From Symbiodinium kawagutii (Eukaryota; Sar; Dinophyceae; Suessiales; Symbiodiniaceae), in contig VSDK01022257.1 of the NCBI GenBank assembly GCA_009767595.1, positions 252,135 through 316,134 on the forward strand: a stretch of DNA of 64,000 nucleotides, in the 5' to 3' direction. Both the position numbers and the translations under genes were made by a program. The notes beneath the pieces are model-generated. The model made no database searches, was not told the origin of the DNA, and worked only from the letters and a program-made list of their open reading frames with translations. Numbering within the stretch: the stretch's first letter is position 1; each line of letters opens with the position of its first letter. Shown one piece after another: positions 21,471 to 32,869 of this stretch.

Positions 21471-21973
21471 GTAATAATTTGAGTGGAAGAAGCTATCGAC
21501 ATGGTTTGGCTCGCCAGAGTTGGGTGGTTGGTAATGTAATTCGTCACTAGGAGGTAATCAAGCAACAGATCGTCTGGTTTTCACTTTGTTACTTTCTTGT
21601 TTCTCTTGCTGTCATTGCTGCTGGTGGCATTTCCCATGACTGGTTGCAGTTTGCTGCCACTAGTGATGAGCTTGCGCCGGCCATTATTCAGTTGCTCACC
21701 GCTACCGCCCACATGCTGCCAGATTATCATATGAAAGCAAGAACTTGCGAGAACCATTTTTTGAGAATTAGGCGGCAAGAGCCAAACAGAAACCGATCAA
21801 TAGTCGGTTCATTAATCTGAAATTGATTCGAAATAAGTGTGCTGTCTCAGGCTTGGCCCTTGCTGTGCCAAAGCCAACACTGACTGAGTTGGAAGCTGTC
21901 GAAATCAGTCCAGTCCCGCGACCATGGGGTCCCATGAGAGCCCGACTGAAACCCCGAACGCGCGTCCTTCACC

Positions 21974-22084
21974 ATGGACCTGCCATGGAAGTGGCTGTGG
22001 AACGCCTGCAGTTGCAACAACGAGGCAGATTCCGACGATGAAGAGGCGCGAGTCCCAGCCCGTGCGAAGGGGAGGTCAACTTGA
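21974..22084 (+). CDS. MDL-module copy D (best preserved)
   Basis: ATG in the context CACCATGGAC; MDLPWKWLWNACSCNNEADS continues in one frame through DDEEARVPARAKGRST to TGA at 22082. This is the only copy where the Trp/Leu-rich start and the acidic motif are read together, so it defines the module. A donor (GG|GAGGTC or AG|GTCAAC) before the stop would allow further exons. Product unknown. Confidence 0.5.
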   Translation: MDLPWKWLWNACSCNNEADSDDEEARVPARAKGRST

Positions 22085-22517
22085 GGCCCCAATCTAAGCG
22101 GTGAAGAGATGTCAGCAGGGAATGGCTCCCCACAATTGGGTGGGTGGTTGGCGGCGGTTGCTCGATGATGGTGAATGGCCAACGATATCATGCAGGCAGA
22201 TGGTGGTAGGCGTGCCTTCCAAAAACTGACGTGTTTCAGATAGCGTTTTTTCGATAGAACGGGATTTCACATGATTCATGGTGCTGCTGGTGTCCAGACA
22301 CGCAGCAGCGTCGCCATGGACCAGCCATCGTGAACCACCATTGTTGGACGTAGACCATTGGTTTACCATCATCAACCATGATGAAACATCGCGAAGAACC
22401 ATCGAGCGGAGCGTTTTTGTGAGATTGTAAAAACAATTTTTGTTAGGTGCAAGATTTCATTGCGCAATTCATCACCATCAAGCATCGGCCACCATGAACC
22501 ATCAGTGATGACAGCAG

Positions 22518-22549
22518 CGCTGATCAAGCTTCAGATTGCCATCGACCGG
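22518..22549 (+). CDS. Candidate micro-exon
   Basis: Between GCAG| and |GTCAAG; with a split first codon it reads LIKLQIAIDR. It sits at a sharp change from C/A-rich to G/T-rich DNA, the pattern seen at confirmed exons. Which gene it would belong to (MDL cluster or CCCH gene 1) is unknown. Confidence 0.3.
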
Positions 22550-24322
22550 GTCAAGTTTGTGTGTAAGAATGCTTGTCATGGTTGAGAGTTCTAATCAATC
22601 ACAGCGAATTCTCATCGAGGATTGTTTTACAAGAAGCAATAATGGGATGGTTGAGCCAAATGCCCAAAAATTGTTGGATAAACTAAAGGCTTGCTGGATG
22701 AGAACCAAGAATATTCCAAGTGGAAATCTGGTCAAGTTTGGAGGCTTGGACGGCTGCTGACTGACCTGCCAGTGAAGGGTAGTGTTGAGCACTGAAAAAG
22801 GCCAAGGTTGGAACCCACGAGGTTTGCTCCAACATGGACGAGTAAGGTTCTCCCTTTGACCCTGCGCCTGCTTGATATGGAGCTGGTGCTGCTGCAATTT
22901 TGCGAAGCTAGATGCCGCTAGATGATCGCAGATGGTATGCAATGTCATCGGTTTTGGATGCTTGCATGATTGATCGGACTCCCTTGCTGGGATCCTTGTC
23001 AATCTAATTTCCCATGTGGAACCGCGATGTGGCCTAAGACATATTTTTGAGTTTGATGTTTAAGTGCTCGGGATGACGCAGCGTTTGGATTCTTTGGTGC
23101 CATGTTCTTCTGTTGTTGGAGATATTTTCTTGCGTCCCACATGCCCCACTACTACAATGCACCGAAGAAGGTGTTGAATTGAAGCAGGGCAGTTATTGCA
23201 GTAGCGTGTTCAAAAACCAGCTCAGGTAAGCCAACCCCTAATATCAAATTTCAAAAATCAAAAAATTAGAATTGCCCTTTTTGATTTCCAATCAGGAGTT
23301 TATTCGAAATGGAAAAGCCAGCTCCGGCAAGCAAAGCCGTAAAATTTGATTTTTTGAAATCACCGCTGCCTCATGAGTTGTCAAAAGCCAATTTGAAAAT
23401 TTTGTTTGAAAAATTAAAACCAGCTCCGGCAACCCAACCCCTGGTATTGAGTTCAGTTTGTAGAGAAAAGTGTAGAGCCGCCTGATGGTATTTCCGTTTC
23501 AATGAATGATTTTGATACGTGAAACTTGAAAAAATTAAAAGCAATTTGTGCCCCGTAAAAAAAACACCCCCAGTCAGCCAAATTTTGAAGGATTAAAACT
23601 TTGCTTCCGAGAGGCCGCCTCAAATATTCACGTTCAAGGAGGCAACCAGCAAAAATGAACACAGCAAACAAAAAATTCTCCTGGACCCTACCTTCTTTTG
23701 TCCCGGGGGGTAAGTATTGGGAAGACGGGATTATAACCAACCACTTTTGATTATCCTAACATATAACATCGTTCCATTATAACCAACATCAATGCCATGA
23801 ATATTTCATTGGCGTGGCCATGACAAACATTCCCGCGGCCGGTTGGTGGTTTCACGTAAAATTTTGAACGGATGATGGCATAAATCTTCGCGTTTGGATA
23901 TGGTAATATTGACCACCAACCGGAAACCATTGCTCAACACTATCAATCATGACGCCGATTAGTGCAAAACCGTACTAACCAGCAAACATTTAGTAATCAT
24001 TACGAACCTTACGCGCATATTAATCATATAGCATATAAAAACCATTAGCCATTGAAATCAAGTGAGCACATCATCGTTCGACTGATTATGAACCATGAAT
24101 CGCAAACCACGCTCACCAGGCAAACAACCATACCAACCATCACATTAAATGCTTCTACAAACCGTTAGAGGCCATCATGAACCATTAAGTTATTTATCAT
24201 CATTACACTGTATTAACCACTGAAAACCACATTGCAACCATGCTGTGACCAAACTATCCGGGACGAATCATACAATTCTCCCGCCGTTCCCGTCGGCATT
24301 TCTTGAAATGCCGCAGATTCAG
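22550..24322. other. End of the 9.1-kb intron
   Basis: Overlapping open frames on both strands (22536-23002) have no recognisable family. Dispersed motif CCAGCTCCGGCAA at 23321 and 23423. IR-B copy at 23838-23925. From 23930 to 24290 the DNA is strongly C/A-rich, ending at the next exon. Confidence 0.4.
23838..23925. repeat. IR-B element copy
   Basis: CCGGTTGGTGGTTTCACG ... GGTAATATTGACCACCAACCGG; the terminal repeats are complementary over about 13 bp. Confidence 0.65.
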
Positions 24323-24384
24323 GAGTCGTCGTGAGATCAACCTGGAACCCATGAAGGTCAAACTACTGGAGGACGCATCGATGG
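24323..24384 (+). CDS. CCCH gene 1, EPMK-motif exon
   Basis: 62 nt between TTCAG|G and G|GTCGTG. With the split Arg codon from the previous exon it reads SRREINLEPMKVKLLEDASM. The EPMK motif recurs in the corresponding exon of paralogue 3 (KKFEPMKINTQM at 57.8 kb), supporting both the call and the paralogy. I located it because the flanking DNA flips from CCATCATTAACC-like to GGTTAATGGTGG-like exactly here. Phase in 2, phase out 1; both match the neighbouring exons. Confidence 0.65.
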
Positions 24385-25881
24385 GTCGTGGTTGATCCAG
24401 GTGAACCAATGGTGATACAAATTTACTCATGGTTAATGGTGGTTTGTGGTAATGATTTTTTGATGATAGTGATTATGATGGTGATAATGGTTGTTGGTTG
24501 TGATTGATGATGGTACTTTGATGTTTGGCAATGGTTATTTGATTAAAATGTAATGCTTCATAATGTTTAGTTAGCTGGTAAGTGCTGGTTAATGATGATA
24601 CTTTGATGGTCATATGTTGATGCTTAATTGATGTTTACCGATGCTTACGAAGGATTAGCCAATGGTCAATGGATTGTGGTCGATGGTTACGGATGACAGT
24701 AATGATGGTTTATGTGTGAGTGCGGTTTGGGTCCTCGGGGGCTGCAGCTACACCATATGGATCGGCCCCCATTAACAAGCTAGACGAGTTGCCCTTCGTG
24801 AAGTGAACTAAGTCATCAATTTTCGGGGGGGAACAATTTTATCACGTAGTAAATCATATATGACAAAACGTGGTGTGCACATGCACGTGCATGCATGTTC
24901 ATTGCTCAAGCATATAGATTGTAGATAACCGCACCATGTGCTTTGTTTTTTTTCGCATATTCCTAAAGTGGTGTTGCATTTTAATATGCATACGTGCTCA
25001 AGATTCCTCGGCCCCTTCAGGGAAAATACAAAACCTTGCCTTTGGGGACAGATGCTTAGATCACAACCCATGGGCCACCGCGATTCTTGGATCCCTATCA
25101 TCAGCCATTATCAGCCACCATGAGCATGAACCAGTCTGATTGATGGGTATTGTTGCTTACTGCAACCCTTACTATCAATATAAGCCACTGGCCGTGATCC
25201 ATCATGGTCAACTCTGCGGGAAGTAGCACAGGGTTCCAAATAGTGCAAGGGATTTTTGAGGAGAGTTTTTTCCTCACTACGGCACCGCTATGGTCAGGCA
25301 CTGACAATGTCTTGTGGTTGGTCGGTTTGTAACCTGTCCAATGTTTTTTTAACAGAATGAGATGAAATAGTTATTAGGCATGCCATGATCCTTGTCCATT
25401 CAGGCAATCCTGTCAGTAGCTCATAGCGTTGATTCCTTGAGCAGCGGCCAAACCTTTCATAGATTCAGGTAAAATGAAGGTGTACTAAGTTATCTCCGCG
25501 AAAGCAAAAACCTCACGCCGGAAAGTTTTACCAAAGCTCCGCGATCGAAACTCGTCAGTGTCCTGACCGCGAAAGCTCTGCGAAAACTCTTTCACCGGGA
25601 AAGCCAACACTATGAGCATGAAAGCCTTGCGAAAGCAACTGCGAAAATGGCGTGGATGATAAAAAAAAATTCAAGAGTTTCTGAACATGCCTCACTTGAT
25701 CTAAAAGATGAGCAACGGACTCCCCAGCTGTTCTTAGTGCCCTTGAGATAATTCTTGGTGGATATTATCATTCATTATCAGTGTTGCTTTCTTCAGGCTA
25801 CCATCATGTTCCGATATTTTGTTGTTGCTACTCCACAACGTTCTGGTGTCGTACAAAGTTACTGTTGATGAATATGTCCTT

Positions 25882-25892
25882 GTCGCTGTTGT

Positions 25893-25926
<34 letters not shown>

Positions 25927-25996
25927 GTTGTTGTCGTTGTTCTTTTTGTTGTTGTCGTTGTTATTGTTGTTGTTGTTGTTGTTGTCATTGTTGTTG
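25882..25996. repeat. (GTT)n microsatellite
   Basis: GTTGTTGTTGTCGTT-type run; explains the long Val/Leu/Asn-rich open frames around it. Confidence 0.95.
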
Positions 25997-26373
25997 AAAC
26001 AACCCAATTGGGCAATAACCAAGTTGAAAAAAACCTTGTCAACAATGCAGATTTTCAATCCTATCATTTTGGTCAAAGATATCAATTCTACACATTTGTT
26101 TTTTTCGCAGAAGGGACTACAATCTTTGTGCACCCTGGAAAGAGTTGGTCACTTGGATATGCAGCCCCAACTGTTTTGGGAACTGGTTCATGTTCATGCT
26201 TATATGAACTAATGTGTTTAATGTTGTCATATTATATATCTATCTAATCCTAACAACCATTATATATCAAATTCTATTCAACATATTGTTTAACCAACAC
26301 TAGGGATAAATTTGTATTACCCCTAGTGTTGGTTAAAGAATTATCCCTATTACATCATTCACCAACACTATAC

Positions 26374-26483
26374 ATATGGGTGTTTCTCAAAAATAGGGGT
26401 GCCCCAAAATCATCTATTCTTATTTATTTCCAGCAATAAACCAACCATTTTTAGGGGACCTCCATTTTAAGAAACCACCATAT
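26374..26483. repeat. IR-A element copy
   Basis: ATATGGGTGTTTCTCAAAAATAGGGG ... AATAAACCAACCATTTTTAGGGG..CATTTTAAGAAACCACCATAT; ends in ATAT on both sides. Confidence 0.85.
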
Positions 26484-27173
26484 CAAAATCTATTCAGCAT
26501 GTTAACATATTGTTTAACCAACACTAGGGATGAATTCATATTACGCCCTATACGTGTCGAATTATGGTTGGAGTTCTATCCCTTGTGTTGGTGAATGATG
26601 GGCGGCTGTTCACCGACAAACCTGGTCAAAGGATCGCCTGAACGACGCTGCGCCCATGGATCCGATGGCCATCAAGGAGTCAACACGCACGGGTGCATGT
26701 TGTGATGGTGGAGTGGTGGGCGACTGTGATGGGATGCTTTGATATGATTTAATGGTTGAATGCTATAATTATCACACGGGGTTTAACATGATTTTATGGT
26801 AAGCTTTTGATTCATGGGTGGTTTAGTATGATTTACTGGTTAATTGATGAATCATTGGGCCGTTATTTACTTATTCAACCATTATTGGTTAATTAATCAG
26901 AGGGCTATTCGTGGTTGGTTTGATATGGTTTCATGGTTGATGACAGGGCCAGTAGTGTCTCATCTAACCGTCGATGATGAGGTCGATGACCAATGATGAA
27001 CATTAATTACTATCCCATTATTGTCTTCATTTACTAATGATATCATTACATATCCAATAGTGCCAGTATTATCCCCATTGATGACAATGGGACATGCATC
27101 TTTTTGCATTTCACCCCTTTGACTTTCACCACCTGAAGAACTGGAGACTTATCATGTGGCTGTTTTCTTTGTA

Positions 27174-27297
27174 CAGAGTGGTACCCCCTGGCTGCAAGTT
27201 TGTTCATAACCAACCCAAGTACAGTTATATCTACAATTGGCCTGGTAATAGCCCTAGTCATGACCTATGTTAGCAGCCCCTGGGCGGTACCACTCTG
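27174..27297. repeat. Inverted repeat with 12-bp perfect arms
   Basis: CAGAGTGGTACC at 27174 and its exact complement GGTACCACTCTG at 27286; the bases next inside (CCCTGG / CCCCTGGGC) are also related. Looks like another small inverted-repeat element; no second full copy was recognised. Confidence 0.6.
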
Positions 27298-27746
27298 TCT
27301 GGATCTATCATTAGTGGAATGAAGAGCTGGTGAACCAGGGTAGCCTGTGTCTTTTTTGCCGAATTGATTTCACGATCCATTTTACCACTGGCTGGTGGTT
27401 GGGAGGGAGCACTTCGGAGCCAGGGGTATCCTGTTCTGGCCCCGAAGAGGGGGAGCTCCAGGAGTGGCCTATCCAGATGGTAGTACTACAGCTAACGAAT
27501 GAACGTTGTTACTTGTGTTGTTCATGAAGCATTGCTAGAAATTATGGCTGTTTTAAACGATTATTGTAACCATTTCCAAGCATGACTGACCAGTACTAGC
27601 CATTGCTATCCAGTACTGTACTAGCCAATATTACTAAAGATTACTATCCATGATGATCCTTACTGACCATTATTGACCACCATTACTAGCCGTTGCTATC
27701 CTTACTAGCCATTATCCATTGCTTATTTGCCATGGATTTTTCCCAG

Positions 27747-27772
27747 CACTGTCCATCACTGAGCCCAGCCAG
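27747..27772 (+). CDS. CCCH gene 1, 26-nt micro-exon
   Basis: Between CCCAG| and CAG|GTGTTT. Entering in phase 1 it completes an Ala codon and reads LSITEPSQ, leaving in phase 0 for the PPPPGL exon at 28.2 kb. The phase fit, the good splice sites and the C/A to G/T switch in the flanks support it; its size and the C after AG make it tentative. Confidence 0.45.
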
Positions 27773-27854
27773 GTGTTTTAAAGTGGTGCCAGTGCACCGG
27801 TGTCAGGGGTCACTTTGCTGGATGTAGCCATGATTGTAAGCCTTGGCTGTCCCT

Positions 27855-28028
27855 ACAAGGTGGGGCGCCCTGGTTATAACTTGCTTAAGATTCGCCATTG
27901 AAGTATTGCCATATCTACGATTTGCCCGATACCCTATAGACCAACAAATCGCGTTCACGAACTTGGTGTTCCTTGTATACTTACTATGTTGACTGTTCCC
28001 ATTTGCTACAAGGTGGGCCACCACTTAG
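27855..28028. repeat. IR-E-like pair of CTACAAGGTGG motifs
   Basis: CCCTACAAGGTGGGGCGCC near 27855 and TGCTACAAGGTGGGCCACC near 28010, with TTATAACTTGCTTAAG between; here the motifs are direct, whereas at 41.7-41.9 and 54.3-54.5 kb they are inverted. Confidence 0.35.
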
Positions 28029-28240
28029 AGCCGTTGGTTTTTTGTCTTAACAAGGGTTACCTACCAGTGATACGTTCTTACAGGAGTTTATGATCAAACG
28101 ATATTATGTTAGTAACCAGTCATAGGAGCTTTTTTCCGAAGAACTTGGGTGATTGCCAGGAAGTTTATAGGGCTTAAACTACCGAAATCCTCCAACTGCC
28201 GGGAGCCCCACCTTGTCCATGGTTTTTGTCGTGAGCCCAG

Positions 28241-28368
28241 GACTTGCCCCTGGCTTGGGAGCTCATCCCACCCCCTCCCGGCTTGGAACGGATCCCTGGA
28301 CCCCTTCCGCTGCGCATCGATGCGCTCATCCCCAAGGCGCTGATGGCGGTGGTGGAACCAAGCAGCTG
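28241..28368 (+). CDS. CCCH gene 1, proline-rich PPPPGL exon
   Basis: After CCCAG|G it reads DLPLAWELIPPPPGLERIPG and continues PLPLRIDALIPKALMAVVEPSS. All three frames are open over much of this GC-rich stretch, but only this one has the PPPGL motif shared with the exons at 49.3 kb (RPPPGLPPPPVAP) and 62.1 kb (RPPPGLAPPPS). Donor TG|GAGATG (GA type, phase 2) mirrors paralogue 2 (TG|GAGACA). Two other open frames on each strand are shadows. Confidence 0.65.
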
Positions 28369-31300
28369 GAGATGGAGTTCCAGGGGGCGAGTTGTTTGAA
28401 CCATGGATTTTTCCATGATTTTTGTAGGTTTTCATAGGGTTTTCCATGTTTTTTTGGGGTAATATAGGCCACAACTTAACTCAAACTGATGTGGCAGTTT
28501 CCTCTTGTAGCTCATGGTAAATAGGCCTACAAATTGTGCAATACGTATATTCCCAGTAACCCTGGTGAGTTTGAGAAACTGGTGAAGACTCTACCATTCA
28601 TAGCGGTTTGCCTTCAATAGATTTGGGCATGCTTGGGCAGGCAGTTACAAGAACCGTTGGGTATTCGTTGATGTGCAGAAACGGAGCTAGTTCCTGGGGT
28701 AGTGAAGCCATAGTAAATGGTAGGTTGGTCAAACCATGCGGAATGTCATTCGTTACCTTCGCTCTGGGGATGCCCACCTCCAACAATACATATAGATTTG
28801 ATGGATCCAGATGGATGGGTCTCAGCACATCCATGTTTGTTCTGATGGATAGGCATGTCAGCAAGGGCATTGATCTCTTGACCGCAGGAAATGAAAAAAT
28901 GGGATAGGCATGTGAAGTGGAGTGCTTGTCAATGGTGAACGGGATCAAGGTATCGACAGACCATCGATCCACCATCGATTGATCATCAACACCATCAAGC
29001 ATCAACCGTCATTTATCCATGAATTGACCATCAATTACAATCCAATAGCATCAAACAACCATTGAACAATCATCACATACCAGCAAATCACCATGATATC
29101 AATGGTTTTGCTTAAATACCAACAACTAACCATTGCTATCATGTCGAATACCAACAACTAGCCATCAATTGCTGAGCGCTAAATTGCCCATCAACGATGC
29201 TTGGAACCGCTGGAACGGAGCGTAGGAATGGTCCGAAACGACCAGTCTGGCTTCAACAAAGCCTAGTCCCAGCATCTCGCTCGCAGCTGTGCTGTTGAAA
29301 CTATGGCTCGTTGTAGATTCATGGCCTAAATCCTGGCATGATGATTTACTCGTTGAATCAACCAGTCAATGTATGATTGAACATGTCACCTATTGATTAA
29401 ACACATTTATACAGTTTATCTATGATGATTCAACAAGTCAATTATGAACTGATCAACAAGTCAATCATCTTGTCTATCAATCATCATACCATTCACTTGT
29501 TGATTGAGCAGTTCATGGTTCAATCGTATATTATGTACAATTGATGCTTGATGATAGTTGTAAATATCTGCCAACACTGGTTGGTTCACTTCTAGGTTTA
29601 ACCTGGGTTGATGATCTGTTTTGATGATTTACCTGGCTTTCATCAACCTGGTTGATAATCATTCAAAACAGGATCTTGTTTTCATCAGTATCAACCTGGC
29701 TTTCTGATCTTAGATAGTCCATAATTCGCAACCGCAGGTAGCCAATAGCAATAGGCTCTGGGAAACAAATCTGGAAGCCAGAGACCACCATGCTGTACCA
29801 TGGTACCACCCTTGAAATGGTGGATTTTCACCCCACGCAACCAGTAGTGCCTGGAGACATCAAAACTGCAGGGCTTTGCTGTCAGGATGAGCTGCTCCAT
29901 CAATGCTTAACTATGATTTGCCAGATATATAAATCACGCTTAAGCATCAATGATTGACCATTAATGGATGATTAACCGTTAATGAAGCCATTGATTAATG
30001 GTTTAATCACAGCTTAAACCATGAAGATAAACCATCAATAAAGCATCTTAAACAATGATAAACCATTGATTCATCATAGCTTCCTAATCATCCATTTATG
30101 CTGGTAAGCCATGAATGATCATCATAAACCATGATGCAACATCATAAACAATCAGAGGTTTGATTTGTCCGATTTGCCAACAAATGCATAAGCCTAAGAT
30201 GTATTCTGTAGTGAGATTGTTTCATGAAATCTTGTGCTACTATGCGTTTCAAGTGGCGACTATAAAAGAAACACTTTGTGAAGGCTGCTTACCTAAGAAT
30301 CCTGTAACAATGTTTTGGTTGTTTGTGATAGCTTACCACATACAAATATTTGTTCAACAATCTTCATTCAGCCGATAGGATGACTAAGTTTTTCAAGCTT
30401 GTTGATGGGATCGGATCAAAATTTTGAGCTTGACAGTGGAACATCAAACGGCATGCTAGCAGATGTTTCATCATAGGTTTGTTGGTGATTATCCCCTATT
30501 AGCCATAGTCAACCTTGATGAAAGTCATGAATGAGAGATCCATTTTGATGAAGTGCTTCCAATATCAAAATAGCTCGCTGGCGCTGTAGCCTGGGTGGTT
30601 TTTGGGATGGATCGCCCCTGAACATTCATGAGATTTCTTGCTGGATCATAGTTACCCTCTGGTAAACTAACATCGCAAAGGATGATCCACCATGCATGGA
30701 TGATTTCCCAGGGTTTTCCTAACAAAATAGTGGGTTTTCCATTGTGGAACCGCATTCTATTTCTTCCAGACGCAAGTGATGGGCGAGGCCACGTGTTTCC
30801 CACCCAAGTTTGAGATTCAAAATCAAGGTCGTTTGCTCTTAGCGATTCGATCCTGATGTTCTTTGAGTCACCGTTGATTCGCAATCATTTGCCAATATGT
30901 ATCATTAATTTTCCTGGTGAATGTTGATTGTCAACCCGAAGGAGCCATCATGTTGTCTAGTAGCATCAATAATTCACATTATTGATCACTGTTATTGACC
31001 ATCATCATTGACTAGATTCCCCAACAATGATGTTTATGAATGGTCAATGGTGATGACCTTCAATAACAATCAACAGCAAGCAATAGTAATTTATGATTTT
31101 GATATTGCTAAGTAAGTAAGCATCTTTTTCAATGTGGGAGTAACCAACCATGAGCTGACTTTCGTTCAGTATCCTCATCAACCATCATTCATAATTGTAT
31201 TCGCATCATACTACCATCACTACTACCATGATCATTATTCACTATTATATTACCATTATTTACGCATATTAAAGTCATCAATCATCAGGTTTCAATTGCT

Positions 31301-31662
31301 TAACCATCATATTACCATCATGTAGTATTTCTCAACCACCATTACCATCATGAGCCACTACACAGTGATTGGGATAGCCATTATCATCAAATAGCCATAG
31401 CAATATAACCCTTTCATTAACCATCATGAAACCGGCATTCACCATCATTAACCATGGCTTAAGAACCATCATTGACCATTATAAAACTGATATTATCAAC
31501 CATCATTCACCATCGCTAACCATCATCTAACCATCATTAACCATCATTCACACCACATTTAACCACCATTCAACCACTAAACAATCATTTACCATCATTA
31601 ACCATCATTTATTGGGAACTTCCACCACTGACCATCGCTTCTGAACCGTTCCATCCCATCAG
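28369..31662. other. CCCH gene 1 intron (3.3 kb)
   Basis: Holds two unassigned open-frame islands without family match (28598-29005, open on both strands; 30525-30884 minus, overlapping an IR-D copy), CAACAAGTCAAT-type repeats near 29.35-29.5 kb, and from about 30.95 kb to the exon a long C/A-rich CCATCATTAACC field. Confidence 0.45.
30652..30750. repeat. IR-D element copy (diverged)
   Basis: TTACCCTCTGGTAAACTAACATCGC ... AATAGTGGGTTTTCCATTGTGG; left end matches the family, right end is eroded. Confidence 0.5.
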
Positions 31663-31724
31663 CTGCACCTACGAATCGCCCGCGTTCCACGAGGAGACGA
31701 GCTTTGAGCTGCGCTTGCTGCGCG
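31663..31724 (+). CDS. CCCH gene 1, acidic exon
   Basis: Between CATCAG| and CG|GTTGAA. With one base completing a split codon it reads CTYESPAFHEETSFELRLLR. Enters in phase 2, as the PPPPGL exon leaves, and exits in phase 1. Flanked by the clearest polarity switch of the window: about 700 nt of CCATCATTAACC-type DNA before, GGTTAATGATGG-type DNA after. A minus-strand open frame here is a shadow. Confidence 0.55.
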
Positions 31725-31877
31725 GTTGAAGGAACTGAGCGTTTTGAAGGTGGTGGAGCGGCGACGTGACATGGGTGGTGCTGACTAAGGATGGTCATGA
31801 TGATTGGTGATGGTCAACGACAGGGGTTTAATGATGGTTAATGGTGGTTTAAGATGGTTAAATGATGGTTAATGGTG

Positions 31878-31980
31878 GTTCGTGGTGATTAATGGTGGTT
31901 TATGATGTGGTTCGTGGTGATCAATGATGGTTTATGATGTGGTTCGTGGTGATTAATGATGGTTTATGGTGTGGTTCGTT
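31878..31980. repeat. Short tandem repeat
   Basis: Three successive units of GTGGTTCGTGGTGATTAATG followed by GTGGTTTATGAT, a local expansion of the G/T intron motif. Confidence 0.7.
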
Positions 31981-32068
31981 TTCAATCGATGGTTCTCAGT
32001 GGGTATGAATGAGGGGCCCAGTAATACAAAGATTGATGGTGGTCAATGGTGGTTGGTAATGGTTACCT

Positions 32069-32163
32069 AGTCGGTGGTTCTGAACATTTGCTATTTTCCA
32101 CAATATTTGAGATGGTTAGTTCGTGACTCATATTGTTCAACGAGGTCGAAACCACCAAGCAGT
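32069..32163. repeat. IR-B element copy
   Basis: CTAGTCGGTGGTTCTGAACATTTGCTATTTTCC ... CATATTGTTCAACGAGGTCGAAACCACCAAGCAG. Confidence 0.7.
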
Positions 32164-32758
32164 TGCCAATGGCTAACAACGGCCAATAATGTTTAGTGGT
32201 GATGGTAATACACAGATTCATGGGTTATAGCTGGTTTATCGTTGTCATTGAGCATGGTTAATAACGGTGAATGATTATTGGTAGGACTCGATTATGTGGA
32301 TTGATGGTGAATGATTATGTTTGGAATAGTACTATAGTGGCCATAGAGTGATTACTGATGGTCAATGATGCTTAGGCATGGTTCACAATCATTGATGTTG
32401 GTTGATTTCGCTTAACTCTGGAAGGTTGGTGACTGAAAAGTAGAAAACACTTCAAGCATCAGTGAAGGCTGGTTTGGATATATATATATATATGGGTAGA
32501 TTTAATATCTACAACCAGTTGAATCATCACAAAGCCATGAAACTGGATATATTTATATAGATTAGCAGATCGTTGCAGTCGCACGTTCATCTTGTGGGTA
32601 CTGTGTGTAGATTTGCGAAAAAAAGTGTGATTGATATGCCCTGCAGCCAGTGACCCTACTGTAGGCCCTGCCACCATAAGAGAACTGCAACTCGGATTGA
32701 GAGTGGGGTGACTATGACCCAGCGGGGGATACTGACATATTAGTCAGCAAACAGGACA

Positions 32759-32869
32759 TACCCTCTGGCAAACCAACCTTTAAGTGGAAAATCCACTATT
32801 TTCCAAATAAAACGATTGAACATAGTGACGATAGTGGATTTTTCTACTTCCAGGTTAGTTTACCAGAGT
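32759..32869. repeat. IR-D element copy (best preserved)
   Basis: ACCCTCTGGCAAACCAACCTTTAAGTGGAAAATCCACTAT at the left; ATAGTGGATTTTTCTACTTCCAGGTTAGTTTACCAGAG at the right. Arms of about 38 nt are largely complementary and could fold into a long hairpin. Confidence 0.8.

Larger units (their letters stand above)
24385..27746. other. CCCH gene 1 intron (3.4 kb)
   Basis: Starts G/T-rich (GGTTAATGGTGGTTTGTGG), ends C/A-rich (ACTAGCCATTGCTATCC). Contains an irregular cluster of GCGAAAGC words (25499-25650), a (GTT)n block (25882-25996), an IR-A copy (26374-26483) with a duplicated flanking ACCAACACTAGGGATAAATT-type sequence, and an inverted repeat with 12-bp perfect arms (27174-27297). Confidence 0.5.

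Noticed and set aside
25734-26247. Open frames of 100-143 codons on both strands
   Set aside because: Driven by the (GTT)n tract; no domain and no splice context.
28598-29005. Open frames on both strands (99 and 135 codons)
   Set aside because: Mutually overlapping, no domain, inside a CCCH gene 1 intron; possibly a decayed insertion, but unsupported.
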